The notes under the pieces are model-generated. The model did not search any database, was not told where the DNA came from, and saw nothing but the letters and a program-made list of their open reading frames with translations. The position numbers and the translations under genes are program-made. Shown here piece after piece: positions 54,201 to 64,000 of a stretch of DNA of 64,000 bases (position 1 is its first letter; each line of letters starts with the position of its first letter). Origin of the DNA: Cynocephalus volans (Eukaryota; Chordata; Mammalia; Dermoptera; Cynocephalidae); assembly GCF_027409185.1 (NCBI RefSeq), contig NC_084465.1:34637864-34701863 (forward strand). The letters are read 5' to 3'.

Positions 54201-57200
54201 AGTAAATTTTTCTCTTAAATTTCATTTAAAATATACCTAGTAGATAGATGTTCCAGGTGGTATGCAGATATTATAAAAACCATGAAGGAGGGAAGCAAAT
54301 GATTAAGGTTTGGAAAACCCTGGGCTAGATCACCTGGAAAGTACTTGTCCTTCTGTTCACCATTCAATTAGTCTATTGTGTCAGGCTCTGATGGCACAGA
54401 ATGACTATAAGATCTAACAGTTTTAACTTTATGAAAATAATAAAATAAGACTTTACTTGGAATGAATTAACTGGATGTCCAGAATTATCATTACAAAGTA
54501 TTGTTCACTTTACCATTTAATAAATCTGTTCTGTCAAATTTAAAAGGGAAGTGCTTTAAAAGCAAAGAAATAGAAAATAGCAAAAAAAAATTATAAAGTG
54601 AAGGATATTTTTAGTTAAAAGGCCCAAAACATATACATCACTATAAGCTTTAATATTTTAAAAAATGCCCTTCTTGCTAAATACACATCTGAAAATCCTG
54701 TTTTAGAAGAACTTTGAAAATGAGCTCATTTACATGTCAAAGAAGGAAATCTATCCAAATTGAAAAAAACTAACAAAATTATGAGAACAATCTAAAAATA
54801 AGGATACCAAAAACAGTTGAGCAAAGACAAGGATCGCAAGATTGAATGTTTGGTCTCCTAAAGTGATGATATAAAAAAAACAAAACTCACACGAATTACA
54901 TTACTTTCACTTTTCTTGAAGACATACCTTGTAAAGAAGTAGCTATTTGCACTGCAGTCTATCCTTGTTTGTCCATCAAAACAGACCAATCACAGCATAC
55001 TCTGTTATCTTTTGAGAAACTGCCTCCCAACGAAAATATATCTGACACCAACAATGACACCATTAAAGTCTATATCCCCAAGACTCATAATTTGGGAGTC
55101 ATGTTAGTGCTTTTTCTTCTCCGTTAACATATTCAGGTGATTTTGTTCAACAAATATGTACTGAGGGATAACTATGCTAGGTTCTGAAGACACTAAAATA
55201 AAAAAACACAGCTCTTGATATTTATAGTAGGGAAGACAAACGCATGAGCAAAGGTAAATAAGTAATTACAATGTGATTCAATCAATAAAAAAATCATGTG
55301 AATAACTGATTTGGAAGCTGGCAGTATTATACTGGGGAACAGGGTAAGGCACAAACTGATAATTACCTACACAATATCTATTCTTTCTTTCTTAGTGACA
55401 GAATCCCACATATTTGGGGTAGCAACGAGTCCTGTTAAACATTTCTCAGCCTCCCTTGTATCTAGAAGGAGCCAACAGGATATAAGCAGAAGTCAGTAAG
55501 ATTTCCAAAAAGACTAAAGAAGTTGACTGAACTACAGAATGTGCCCTTTTCAGTAATTCCCTGTGGCAATTCTTCTTCTACCTGCCCAGAATAGATAGAA
55601 GAACTAATTAGAAGTTGCCTGGGACGCTGATGACATTGGAGTTGCCATACAAGCTCTGGTCTGCCTCCCCCAGCAGTAATTATATGAGAGAGGAAAATAA
55701 ATCTTTCGTTTATACTGCTCTTAAACCACTGCCTTTTCTGTTATAAGCTCTCAAATCTCTTCTCCTGGACATAAATTATATAAATACCATGATAATTGAG
55801 ACTATGTTAATAAAGAGGCAATGCATGTTCAATATTCTGAAGTATGAAGAAAAGTTTGTCAAACAAACATGAAAAGGAAAATCATTCCAGTTGGGGAGAG
55901 TGATACACACATAGTATATTCACTGTGGATAAAGCATGTGGATGGTGGTGAGAGCTGGAGGACAAGAAAGGGATGCAGTTAGAGATCTAGGATCAAAAAG
56001 GATCCTGAATGACAGGAGAGAGCAGCCATACAGTAGAATATGAGCAAGAACATCAAGGCAAAAAGAATGATAAACAGCATTACATTTCCCAATAGAGTTG
56101 GTTAAAAGGAACTGAAAAGTGCCCAGTGGATTTAGCAATGAAGAACTTAAGTTTCAGAGGATTGGTAAATAGAATAAATTTAAGAAAAAATAAAGGTGAG
56201 GGAGTTTCAAAGAGACTGAATGAGAAACTCAAAGACAAAGCTAGCTATAGTAGACTCATGTGATCACAACAGGATTCATGTGTGTTTGTTTGATTGTCTG
56301 AGTTCTTTTTAAAGATGGGGAAGACCTAAGCATGTTTAAACGCTGTGGTACAGTAGCCGGTAGAAAGAAAAGAGGGTGAAGATAAAAGAGAGAAGGCACA
56401 AGTGATGCAGCAAAATCACAGAGCACATGGGAAGGGATGAGAACAAGCATAAAAGCGGAGGAATGAAAAGGAGGAACACCTCATCCTTTGAGATTAGAGG
56501 TAAGAGGGTAAGGCCATAAGAAAGACATGAGATTTTGCAAAATTAATAAGCAGGAGATATTCCATGAAGTTCCCACAGGATACCCTCAAAACATATTATT
56601 CTCAATGCAAGACAAGACCACATGATTGGAAAGGGGATGTCTGTCTGACAAGTGTGGCATAGTTTTGGAATAGCCACTGGGAGAAATAAGAAGAGAAACT
56701 GACCAAATTCAAATACAAGGACCAGCAAGTAGCATTAGATGTAAAAGGTGCAAATGATAATGAAAACCATGAATGTGTAGTGGCACCAACTGCACAACTG
56801 CGTGAAGTTCCACAGTTGTGCCAGCTACCTGTGAAGACTGGTGATTTTTAGAGCAAGTAAAAACATGCCATAAGACAGCAACAATGTGGGAGGTACTGGT
56901 ATGAAAAGAGTTCAGCCACAGTCTTGATTGGATAGGAAAGAGCTGAGAAAGTAGAAGAAAATGAAGTGTAGACACAGGAGGAATTTCAGAGGTAGAGTAA
57001 TTCCAAGTGATGATCAGGTTCAATCTGTGGCAACAGAAGCAAATTAGTATTTATAAAAGTCTAAGTAGAAGATGACTAGCAAGTAAGATGATTTCAAGAG
57101 AGAACAACTGTGAACCAGGTGCCAGTTCCTCAATAACTGAAGGAGACTGATCTAAAGGCCATTAAATTATAGTGACAATAAAAAGTAGAGGATAATATAG

Positions 57201-60200
57201 ACGATTAAGTCTCAAAGAAGAAGGGATTTTTACATTAGAGATATAATGGTCACCTGAAGTAGCAACAAAGTATTTTAAAAAAGAAATAAGGGAGGGTGGA
57301 AGAGAAAAAGAAAATTAATAAAAGGAAGAGGGCAGAGGAAGGGAGGGGAAAAGAAAGAAAAAAGGCAGACCTAGAGATACCAGGGGAATGAGAGAAGAGA
57401 GCTTCAACTTGCAAGGCTGAAAGGGCAGAAGTGGCATCAGGAAAGCAGAAAATTCCAGTTGGAGAAATGAAATGGATAAAGTCTTTAAATAAGGAGTGAA
57501 TGCCTACTATCTGCCAAGATAAGAGCATTATGTATATATTAATGCCAATCCTCCAGTAAGGTATAAATTAATACTACCATTTTACAGATAAGGAAACTGA
57601 GGTTTGAGATTAAATCACTTTTCCAAATTCATGCTGTCAGTGAAGTGGCTGAGCTGGGTTTGAACTCACTTCAGTATGAATTCATTATGAATACTCACTT
57701 TTTATCACATTTATTGTACTTTATTAAATTTCTTACCTCACTTGCCAGCATAGCTATTCTACTTCCTCAAATAATTTATTAAGTTTTACTTTTCATTCTA
57801 TGTTTAGGCCATTATCTCTGAGTGAGATGCTTTCTCCTCAATACAACACCTAATCCAGGCCCCTGACCCTCTGAATAAATTCTGTTCAAAATTCATAATA
57901 CCCTGTAAGAAATCAACAAATAACTCTGCATTACTTCAGTTTTTTACCAGATAGCCCTTAATACTCAACTGCCTTAATCTTTATTTGTTACATCTTTCTA
58001 TATGGGTTCCCCACTTTGTGGGTTTGTCTTCCCAACTAATCTACACACACCTTGAGGTCAGGAACCATTTCTAGTATTTATTTTTTATTCCTACATTATA
58101 CCCAGGTAAAATTCCATTATATCAGGCACAGAGTGGATGAACAGTGTGGTACATAAATAAAAGCTGAATGCACACGCACATATTTAAAATGCATACATTT
58201 CTGTTACATATTTTTTCTAAATACAAGAGTATCTTTAGTAAAGATGTAAAAAGCAGTAAAATAAAAATATTAAATAAAACAAAGAATAGAATCAAAGTGC
58301 TATATGAATTAAAAACGAGGTTGTCTCTAAATGAAGACTGATACACACGAGTCATTAATATAAGGAAGAATGTTACTAAACAAATTAGTCTTAGGTTCAA
58401 AGGTATATGTCTTTTTCTATGTTTATAGATATAATTCAAGACTGAGACAATTAAGAACTTTTTGTTTGCATTCAAGCTACAGCTTTATCTTTCTTTAGGC
58501 AGTATCTTTTACAAAATTTTTTTCACAATAACTCTATGAACAAAAGAGCCCATGTTATTACAGCCATTAAAATATTCTCACTATATAAAAACTAAATATT
58601 CTCTATAGCTTTACGTGACAAATATTTTATAGCTTAGTATAAGCATTTATAATGCACACCATGCGAGGTGTGTATCTTTTATCTTGTGTCTTGCTCACCA
58701 ATGACATTTTATTTACAGTGATTTTACTTACATGTTCAGTAATAAAACTGTACCTAGAAAATACTGCAAAAATAAGATATGAAATCTATATACTAAAGTT
58801 AACCAAAAGTGAGCATTTGTTTTCTACTTTAACTTATTTTCAAGCAAAAACAAAAATAACTATTTCCTAAAATATGTATTTTAGGGGAAGATGCTTCACA
58901 TAAAAAAAGAGCACCATAATTACATGAATTTGAGAAATGTTGTGTATTATATCTGTCCTTGGTGATTTCAATCTTTTAGAAGTGCTGCAGCAAAAAATAA
59001 ACTTTTTTAAAAGTTTACATAAACTAGTGTTTCCCAAACATTTTTGCCACCTAGTTGGTAAGTACTATCTATTCACATCACTTAGATAAACACTGATTTG
59101 AATGAGTCTCTTCATTTTAACCTGACTACCAAGAACTCTTATGAACACAGTACTCTTACATGTATTTTACCAGAAAAACAATCTCAAAATGATATATTAG
59201 GCAAGTAAACACACTACCTTCAGAAGATAAGGATTAGTAAAATACAGTTAAACACCAATTCTTGTTAAAAAGCAAAAAAATCTAACAGCGAATACAATCT
59301 TACAGTAACACAGACGTGGCTAAAATGCAAGGTTCTTGACCTGTTAACTGACACTATGGATTCTCTATGACTTTTCCACAATGAAACCAAAAAATAGACA
59401 CTGAACTCTCAAATTAAATGGGATAAAGAGAGCAATACTTCAGTTTTAGTCTACTCTTCCTATTACATTTAAGACAATAACATTTAAAACATAATCCATA
59501 ATACAAGGACTATAGCATAGTATACACGTTAATTTTACTTACCAAGTCATATATCTGGTTTGCCAACTGTACCTTCTCATCTGCATCTTCCAAAGCTTTA
59601 TAGTAGTCCTGAAGAAAAACATTTTCATTTCAATAATAAATTAATAACTTTAAAATATGCATGTGGAGGACAAATAACTGCATTTTTATTATCCTACCTT
59701 GTTATCACTGTTAGTCACTTTACATTAGCAATAAACATTCTATTAGGGATATGGTGGGGATGAGGAAGGATTAGAAATTATGGACAATGACCAAGAATTA
59801 AACAAAGATGTTCAAAATTCCTTGAAAACATAAAAAGAAATACCATTTATTCTAGCCTCTAAAACAGAAAAAGCTTTGTGAGCTAATAGTATTTAAAAGA
59901 AAAAAATAATAATGATATGATTTATCTAACTTGTAAAGCACATTTATACTCCATTTTTAAAACTTTTTTTATAAAAGTACAGCTATTCAAAGAATTCTGA
60001 TCTGCATATCCCTGTTTTCCAATTGTCCTATAACTTCCATTTTATATTAGGTATAAATTCATATAACTCAACCTGTGCTTTAGATTTTTCCTCAGTACAA
60101 ATAATTTAAAAAAGAAAAAAAAAAAAAGGAAAAAAGGGGTTCTATGAATTGCCATGGGATATCAGACTTTTAGGGGTGTATTCAAGTTGCACTATACCAA

Positions 60201-63200
60201 GAATTTAATAGGTTGAAGGGATGACCAATGACTTTGGGATGTGTATGTGATGTATATTCTCACACAAACCTGGGCTTCCTGATATCTTCCAAGACAGGAC
60301 CACTTCTGTTACAGATTCTAATTTTTTTTTCCTACTACAGATATAATCTTCCCTCCATGTGATAGAATAAATAATACAACTACTCAACTTGAAGTTTACA
60401 AATTTCTTTCTTAGTTGATCTTTGAATAATTCTATGAAGGTTGGGTGTAGTGAGGCTTTACTACTTAACTATATTAAAAGACCTTTCCATGTCACACAGC
60501 TAAATGGCAGAGTCATGACCAAACCCAAGCCTTTTAACTTGTTTTTCCAGTGCATCCCTGAATCAACTAGATCATACTTTTAAAGCAAACTTTGGGGTAT
60601 GAGGTGATGCCAGCCTAATCAGGAAAAAAGCTAGAAGTACTATAAAGTTCATAAAAACTCAAAGAATTCCACATTCTAGATCCAATTCATGTACAAACTT
60701 AGTTTTTTGTATAAAAACACTTTTTCAGGATCCTTCCAACTCTCAAAATTCTGTTCTTCTGTGAGTCCACCAATTTATATACATAGCAATATATAAAATA
60801 TGGTTCAACATCTATTGATTTTCACCCCAGTTTATGGCCAAAATTGGAATACAGTATTATATCTCTAAAGACAAAGCAACTTTAATTACATGTAACTAGA
60901 AGAAAAAGATGTACTTTTTAATGATTCTGTAACTCTCTAATACCCACTAATTACTGAAGCCATTTTTATAAACATATATTTGTACATATTTGTGGGACAC
61001 AGTGTGTTGTTTCAATACATGCATATATTGCACAATGATTCACTTCACATGCTTCAGTGATTAAAAACCCCTATATGTGAAGCTCTAAAACAATAAATTA
61101 TTTAAATTCTAAAAAGCCATTGTAACTTTCCCTCACTTTGATATCCAGAAAGCTATTTAATTTTAAAATATCTTTTTCAGAGGCCTCATATTTATTAATA
61201 AGTCATTAATAAATGTATTAATATTAATCATCATTAATATTTATTAATAAAAGTGTTGCACGTACTTTTTTGATGGATGCCATTTGTTCCTCTCTCCACT
61301 CAGGTTTATTTTTCTTTGCATTCATAAAGAATTCACTGACTCTTTGTTCTAGTTGATCCATTGCATCTACAGCATAATAAAAACATTTCATATTTAGATG
61401 AAAAAACTCATATACTAAATATACATGCTTTGATTTGGGGAAAGAAAAAAACTCTGATAACAGATGCTCTTTCACTTGGCCAGTAACTTAAATATGTTAT
61501 GCTTTGATTATGTAATTATATAATGCCTTAATTACCTTAGTTTAAAAAGTTATAATTTTCCCTACTGACAATTTATTTTTGTTATTTCAAAATTTTTCCC
61601 AATAATCAAAATAGTCTTCAATGCAGATTGAATCTATACCATAGTTTTTCAATAGTACAGCCTTTGGGTCAAAAGCTAATGGAATTAAATCAGCTGAATG
61701 TGCCAAAATACAATTGCTTATTGAAAACATCAGTAGAAAATCCTTACATTTCTTTCAATTAAAAAAAGTGATAAAAAGATTTTAATCATTTGCTATACGG
61801 CATTAAGCTAAGCATCCCATCATTTCATATCACAAATGAAAGTAGAGGGTACAATCATCTATTCACTTAATACACTACATTATTTATTCTAGGTAAGTTT
61901 TTCCCAAGATATGTGCCAAAAATAGTCATCTCATTGGATATCTGCTAAAAAAGGAAAAAGAAAAGGGATTCTGTTGTTATGTAAACTGAAGAAAACGTTT
62001 TTACCTTATTCTTCTTTTGAGGATTTACAGTACATAATAGCTTTTTAAAGATTCTGAGAAGTCCCATGATTAATCTTTTTAAAGTATTTTCCTTTGTTTA
62101 AATAAACATTTCCTAACTTATTTGACACAGGTCTCTTTTTATAATCCATAAAACATAAAATTCAAATTATTGTAAAAACCACAATTATTTAAGAAAACTG
62201 TAATTTTTATAATCTAAGTCCAAATTGTAGAATTTAAAATTTGTAATGATAATACAAACATTTAAAATAACATCTACCCTTTATTAATGCCTATCTTGTA
62301 TCAGGTACTATGCCTTCTAATTTATGTTATTTTTAATCCTCAGATGATTCTCTTTTCACAATGAAAACCTCTCAGATAACGAGGGTTAATGCAGTCAAGG
62401 TCAATGAGTGAATTAGTAAACTCCCAAAATAAACTCGTATCTATCTGACATGAAGGACTGTGCTCAATCCTGCAGAGAACACTACTTCAGCAAGTATTCA
62501 GCATTTCAACTACATTAAGATTAAAATGGATTTTGTAAGCTAGCTGGAGAACTACACATACAATTCCACACTATAGCCTTCTAAACAGAAGAGGGTGGCT
62601 TCCAAACCATATCACCTTTTATTACGTACCACATGAAATGACAAGAGGCTGAGAAAAGTATATTCATGAACAAAGAAGTGTGTGTATGGTGGTGGACAGA
62701 GAAGCAAGGGGATAGGTTCTTAGCTATACTAAGCGGCCCCTGAGCTACCTAATTACAGTCCTTGCTCTTTCATAGAGGACTGTCAATTTCGGGAAAAAGA
62801 CACCAGACTACCAAGCCATTACTGAAAGAAAAAGAAAAGCCCACTAATTGCCAAAGTTTTATTACAGCAGACAAGAAGCTTTACAGTAAAATCTCATTTC
62901 CCTCATTAATTTTAATTGAGAAAATGAACATGCTGTTGACAATTGAAAGTGTATCCTATAATGTGTGACTTTTCAAAATTTGACATTCCAAATTCGCCAG
63001 CGTCGCTACAGATGTACACACAATCTCGGCTTCTGTGTTTTCCACTATTGAAAATTTTTGAATAAAATGAACTTGAACTGAAGTAGAAATGCTGAAACCT
63101 AAGTATAATGCTGAAATCCTTAACGGCTTGAGTCAAAATCTTCTCAACATTTATTTTGATGTCCACTGAAACATACAGCTACGTTCTCAATGAAGGCAAA

Positions 63201-63805
63201 CATGTTTGCACAGTCCCAAACTCGAAAAAGGAATACACGTGTCCCAATGCCTCCTCTTGTAAAAGCCACAGGCATAGGAGCGTGGGAGGGAAGGAAGAGG
63301 CGAGATTCAGCAGTCGTTCTCTTTGACAACTCCTTATGTACTAGCAGAGTGAGCTGGAGAAGACTCAAATAGCAGGAGACGCTAGCGTCGACGGCAAGCA
63401 AGTCCGGCACTGAACGCGCGCAGCGAACAAGAGTAAACGCGCCGACTTACTCTGCACCTGCAGATCCATCTCGCGCATCTCCGTGAAGCGGTCCCGCAGG
63501 TCCATTGGAAGCTGCTCAATCACTGTCAAAGGGAGAGAGTCCGTCAGAGGGGCGAGGCAAACGGCAAAGGACGCGCTTACGTCACTGCGTGCGTGCGTGC
63601 GTGCGAGCGTGCGTCGGGGGGGAGGGAGCCAACAGCCCACAACGAGGCTGCCAGTTACCGTGAGAAAGAAATATCCCCCGCCTCCCCCTCCCTCCCGCCA
63701 TCCCGTCTGCCCGTCCACTCGCGCTCTCGCCCGCCCGCAGGCCCCACTGGAGGCCCCCGCCAGCGCCGCGCACTCACTTTCCAGATAGTCCTCTAGGTAC
63801 AACAT
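39092..63805 (-). CDS. ING3: Inhibitor of growth protein 3, complete coding region in 12 exons
   Basis: ING3 is a nuclear subunit of the NuA4/TIP60 histone acetyltransferase complex; its PHD finger reads H3K4 trimethylation. Coding exons on the minus strand: 63778-63805, 63451-63522, 61266-61366, 59543-59608, 48786-48882, 46888-46959, 45972-46091, 45530-45687, 44734-44927, 43142-43334, 40764-40802, 39092-39208. Every junction has GT-AG and the sum is 1257 nt, giving 418 residues plus TAA. The N-terminal ING domain (about residues 3-104) starts [15 protein letters not shown]. The middle is low complexity, with a Ser-rich tract at about 308-330. The PHD finger has all eight zinc ligands in C4HC3 order: C363, C365, C376, C381, H387, C390, C403, C406. 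Y362 and W385 sit where the methyl-lysine cage is expected. The start is the only ATG giving the conserved ING N-terminus. No break or missing residue was seen. A few substitutions against the human protein (from memory) lie in the linker. Confidence 0.97.
39209..40763 (-). other. ING3: ING3 intron 11
   Basis: 1555 bp. An old SINE-like fragment (39310-39460) is recognisable by the pattern 'atttagtccaactgag ... gatgagaaaa'. Two chance plus-strand open frames of 111 and 114 codons (39774-40109, 40131-40475) show no known domain. Confidence 0.75.
40764..40802 (-). CDS. ING3: ING3 coding exon 11 (39-nt micro-exon in the PHD)
   Basis: 39 nt, phase 0 at both ends, acceptor AACTCTAG and donor GAT|GTAAGT. 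It encodes [13 protein letters not shown], which includes zinc ligand C376. Skipping it would keep the frame but destroy the PHD finger. Confidence 0.95.
41640..42510 (+). mobile_element. L1M-type fragment, upstream part
   Basis: A-rich strand typical of L1 ORF2 3' end and 3' UTR ('agagattcaagatttaaatg', 'ctagaagaaaatacaagaca', 'acagtttggtacttgtatc'). It is interrupted by an LTR and resumes at 42890. Confidence 0.6.
42513..42886 (+). mobile_element. MaLR (MLT1-type) solo LTR
   Basis: It starts tgttatggaatgaatgctta and carries 'accagagagcccactctctc', 'gtgtgaggacaccgtgagaa' and 'tttctgttgtttcagcaaac', ending near 'attacggcagcc'. No internal retroviral sequence adjoins. Confidence 0.75.
42890..43045 (+). 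mobile_element. L1M-type 3' UTR, downstream part
   Basis: 'aacttatatttttctttaca ... actttttgtattatagcaaa' resembles the L1 3' end; it continues the fragment broken at 42510. Confidence 0.5.
43142..43334 (-). CDS. ING3: ING3 coding exon 10 (poly-Ser and start of PHD)
   Basis: 193 nt with acceptor CTTTCAG and donor AATCAG|GTAAAAG. It encodes NNNK, a Ser-rich run, [30 protein letters not shown]363 and C365 are the first two zinc ligands of the PHD finger. Confidence 0.95.
43545..43610 (-). mobile_element. L1 3' UTR scrap
   Basis: 'cataattgtttatacatact' and 'atggggtacagag' match the 3' UTR motif also seen in the large L1. Confidence 0.5.
44734..44927 (-). CDS. ING3: ING3 coding exon 9
   Basis: 194 nt with acceptor TATTTAAG and donor AGCAA|GTAAGT. 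It starts at [20 protein letters not shown] and ends in a basic RSGRKSK stretch that continues into exon 10. The acceptor tract is pyrimidine-poor (ATGTCTATTTAAG). Confidence 0.94.
45530..45687 (-). CDS. ING3: ING3 coding exon 8
   Basis: 158 nt with acceptor CTATACAG and donor GCTCAG|GTAAAA. It encodes [20 protein letters not shown] through QAVQATAQ, an Asn/Ser/Gly/Ala-rich low-complexity linker. It ends in phase 0. Confidence 0.94.
45972..46091 (-). CDS. ING3: ING3 coding exon 7
   Basis: 120 nt with acceptor TATATTCAG and donor G|GTAAGT. It encodes [20 protein letters not shown] ... ENTLG. The basic KRK and EKKFK patches are candidate nuclear-localisation elements. Confidence 0.95.
   Translation of the reverse strand, partial: KENITQLLTILQQTIFLKRSLNLKLFYLLLHQMPLRKIH
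46888..46959 (-). CDS. ING3: ING3 coding exon 6
   Basis: 72 nt with acceptor TTTTTTTCTAG and donor GTAAGTTTG. It encodes [19 protein letters not shown] and TPVE. It is part of the poorly structured linker. Confidence 0.94.
48786..48882 (-). CDS. ING3: ING3 coding exon 5
   Basis: 97 nt with acceptor GAAACAG and donor GTAAGT. It encodes [16 protein letters not shown] through ILER, the last helix of the ING domain. It follows the longest ING3 intron (10660 bp). Confidence 0.95.
49885..50045 (-). mobile_element. MIR SINE
   Basis: 'ccattttataagtgaagaaa' and 'gttaagtgacatgcccaaag' match reversed MIR. Confidence 0.7.
50595..50720 (-). mobile_element. LINE L2 3' end, reverse
   Basis: 'ttgagttcctattgtgtgct' and 'tggcgctggataaatgga' are the reversed L2 terminus. 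Confidence 0.5.
53200..53705 (+). mobile_element. LINE L2 3' portion
   Basis: 'gcctgcttccttcctcttcc', 'tcctttaggtctttgcctgg' and 'cacagcacttaacaccacct', ending near 'tgctgaatgaatgaaa', follow the L2 consensus. Confidence 0.75.
55140..55290 (-). mobile_element. LINE L2 3' end, reverse
   Basis: 'gttcaacaaatatgtactga' and 'aggttctgaagacactaaaa' are the reversed L2 terminus. Confidence 0.5.
55380..55760 (+). mobile_element. Probable MaLR-like LTR remnant
   Basis: 'agaaggagccaacaggatat', 'gttgccatacaagctctggt' and 'gagagaggaaaataaatctt' resemble the 3' half of MLT1-type LTRs. Heavily diverged. Confidence 0.4.
57485..57675 (-). mobile_element. MIR SINE
   Basis: 'ccattttacagataaggaaa' and 'ggctgagctgggtttgaact' match reversed MIR. 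Confidence 0.75.
57960..58160 (+). mobile_element. LINE L2 3' end
   Basis: 'caccttgaggtcaggaacca' and 'atatcaggcacagagtggat' are L2-like. Confidence 0.5.
59543..59608 (-). CDS. ING3: ING3 coding exon 4
   Basis: 66 nt, phase 0 at both ends, acceptor TTTTTCTTCAG and donor GTAAGT. It encodes 22 residues ([20 protein letters not shown] and two more). Skipping this exon would keep the frame. Confidence 0.95.
60480..60545 (-). mobile_element. MIR scrap
   Basis: 'catgtcacacagctaaatgg' then 'cagagtcatgaccaaaccca' is the MIR core in reverse. Confidence 0.5.
60965..61075 (-). mobile_element. L1 3' UTR scrap
   Basis: 'tttgtacatatttgtgggac' and 'gtttcaatacatgcatat' are the same L1 3' UTR motif. Confidence 0.55.
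61266..61366 (-). CDS. ING3: ING3 coding exon 3
   Basis: 101 nt with acceptor GCTGTAG and donor AAAAAA|GTACGT. It encodes the rest of N34 to K67 ([13 protein letters not shown] ... MASIKK) and ends in phase 0. The donor is weaker than the others (GTACGT). Confidence 0.94.
61367..63450 (-). other. ING3: ING3 intron 2
   Basis: 2084 bp, mostly AT-rich, with a MIR remnant near 62270-62440. Nothing else recognised. Confidence 0.85.
62270..62440 (-). mobile_element. MIR fragment, diverged
   Basis: 'cttgtatcaggtactatgcc' and 'atttttaatcctcagatga' resemble reversed MIR. Confidence 0.45.
63451..63522 (-). CDS. ING3: ING3 coding exon 2
   Basis: 72 nt with acceptor TTGACAG and donor GTAAGTCGG. It encodes residues 10-33 ([17 protein letters not shown] and on) plus one base of N34. 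This is the first helix of the ING dimerisation domain. Confidence 0.95.
63583..63615. repeat. ING3: (GCGT)n-like tetranucleotide tract in ING3 intron 1
   Basis: Five or more GCGT units with one GCGA, within the CpG island. On the minus strand it is translated as a THAR-type repeat if intron 1 is retained. Confidence 0.85.
63778..63805 (-). CDS. ING3: ING3 coding exon 1 (28 nt of coding)
   Basis: It encodes MLYLEDYLE plus the first base of codon 10. The donor is AAA|GTGAGTG. The 5' UTR continues to higher coordinates. The reading frame stays open across the whole following intron (see findings). Confidence 0.95.
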
Positions 63806-63926
63806 CGCGGCCCTTAGAGCTGGGGGAACCAGGGGGTCCAGGGGTTTATTTGTGTCACTCGCTGTCGCCGGAGTTTTGTCCCTTCCAATATGGCGCCTCC
63901 GCTAGCAGCACCCGCTCGACTCCGTC

Positions 63927-63955
<29 letters not shown>
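63927..63955. repeat. A29 homopolymer in the ING3 promoter
   Basis: 29 consecutive A on the plus strand, directly between the E2F-like and YY1-like sites. No SINE or LINE body precedes it, so it does not look like a retroposon tail. Confidence 0.9.
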
Positions 63956-63957
<2 letters not shown>

Positions 63958-64000
63958 ACTTTGGCGCCTGACGGCGCTTGCCTCACTGCCGGCCGGAGAT

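Larger units (their letters stand above)
48883..59542 (-). other. ING3: ING3 intron 4 (10.7 kb), repeat-rich
   Basis: The longest ING3 intron. It holds an L2 fragment (53200-53705), reverse L2 pieces (50595-50720, 55140-55290), MIR fragments (49885-50045, 57485-57675), a MaLR-like LTR remnant (55380-55760) and an L2 3' end (57960-58160). The purine-rich stretch 55900-57480 gives several minus-strand open frames that match no family I know. The remainder is AT-rich with nothing recognised. Confidence 0.85.
59609..61265 (-). other. ING3: ING3 intron 3
   Basis: 1657 bp. It holds an L1 3'-end fragment (60965-61075) and a short MIR remnant (60480-60545). Confidence 0.85.
63400..64000. promoter_or_regulatory. 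ING3: CpG-island promoter and 5' UTR of ING3
   Basis: CpG density rises sharply from about 63400 to the window edge, covering exons 1-2 and the upstream region. No TATA box is seen. An E2F-like site (TTTGGCGCC, 63960-63968) and a YY1-like site (AATATGGCGCC, within 63886-63897) lie close to the expected start of transcription, as in many TATA-less housekeeping promoters. Between them is a 29-base A run (63927-63955). A (GCGT)n-like tract (about 63587-63615) lies in intron 1. The exact start site cannot be read from sequence. Confidence 0.8.

Noticed and set aside
55900..57530. Cluster of minus-strand open frames in ING3 intron 4
   Set aside because: They follow from a purine-rich plus strand; the hydrophobic translations have no family resemblance.
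63927..63955. A29 run as the tail of a processed pseudogene or SINE
   Set aside because: No element body or target duplication flanks it; promoter-type sequence lies on both sides.

Overview
This is a mammalian nuclear genomic window: split genes with GT-AG introns, two CpG-rich promoters, and dense interspersed repeats (L1, L2, MIR, MaLR-type LTRs, hAT, Tigger-like and mariner-like elements, microsatellites). It holds two short tRNA-derived SINEs (one on each strand) whose sequence resembles, from memory, the tRNA-Ile-derived t-SINE/CYN family of colugos (Dermoptera). I saw no Alu, B1/B2, carnivore or ruminant SINE in 64 kb. The best species guess is a colugo (Galeopterus or Cynocephalus). 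That is an inference from repeats, not proof.

Layout. Both genes are on the minus strand and read right to left. Positions 39092-63805 hold the complete coding region of ING3, a PHD-finger subunit of the NuA4/TIP60 acetyltransferase complex. I resolved all 12 coding exons with consensus splice sites. They join without a frame error into 418 codons, the same length I recall for the human protein. The ING3 CpG-island promoter fills about 63400-64000, and two candidate poly(A) signals lie at 38286-38291 and 38238-38243. About 11 kb of repeat-rich intergenic DNA (27.3-38.2 kb) separates ING3 from the 5' end of CPED1. CPED1 shows a CpG-rich promoter (about 27030-27240), a probable non-coding exon 1 ending at 26934, and exon 2 with the start codon (26458-25976). 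The rest of the window (1-25975) is CPED1 intron 2. The order ING3 then CPED1 on one strand matches the human 7q31 order as I recall it.

The two genes are not a functional unit: one encodes a nuclear chromatin reader and the other a probable secreted or Golgi-type protein. I found no new multi-gene system. The most notable items are: (i) ING3 intron 1 (255 bp) is stop-free and in frame, so its retention would insert 85 residues; (ii) a three-layer nested insertion (MaLR LTR, then L1, then tRNA-SINE) with target-site duplications for both later insertions; (iii) a CTCF-like site about 1 kb upstream of the CPED1 promoter; (iv) a 29-base A tract within about 100 bp of the likely ING3 transcription start.
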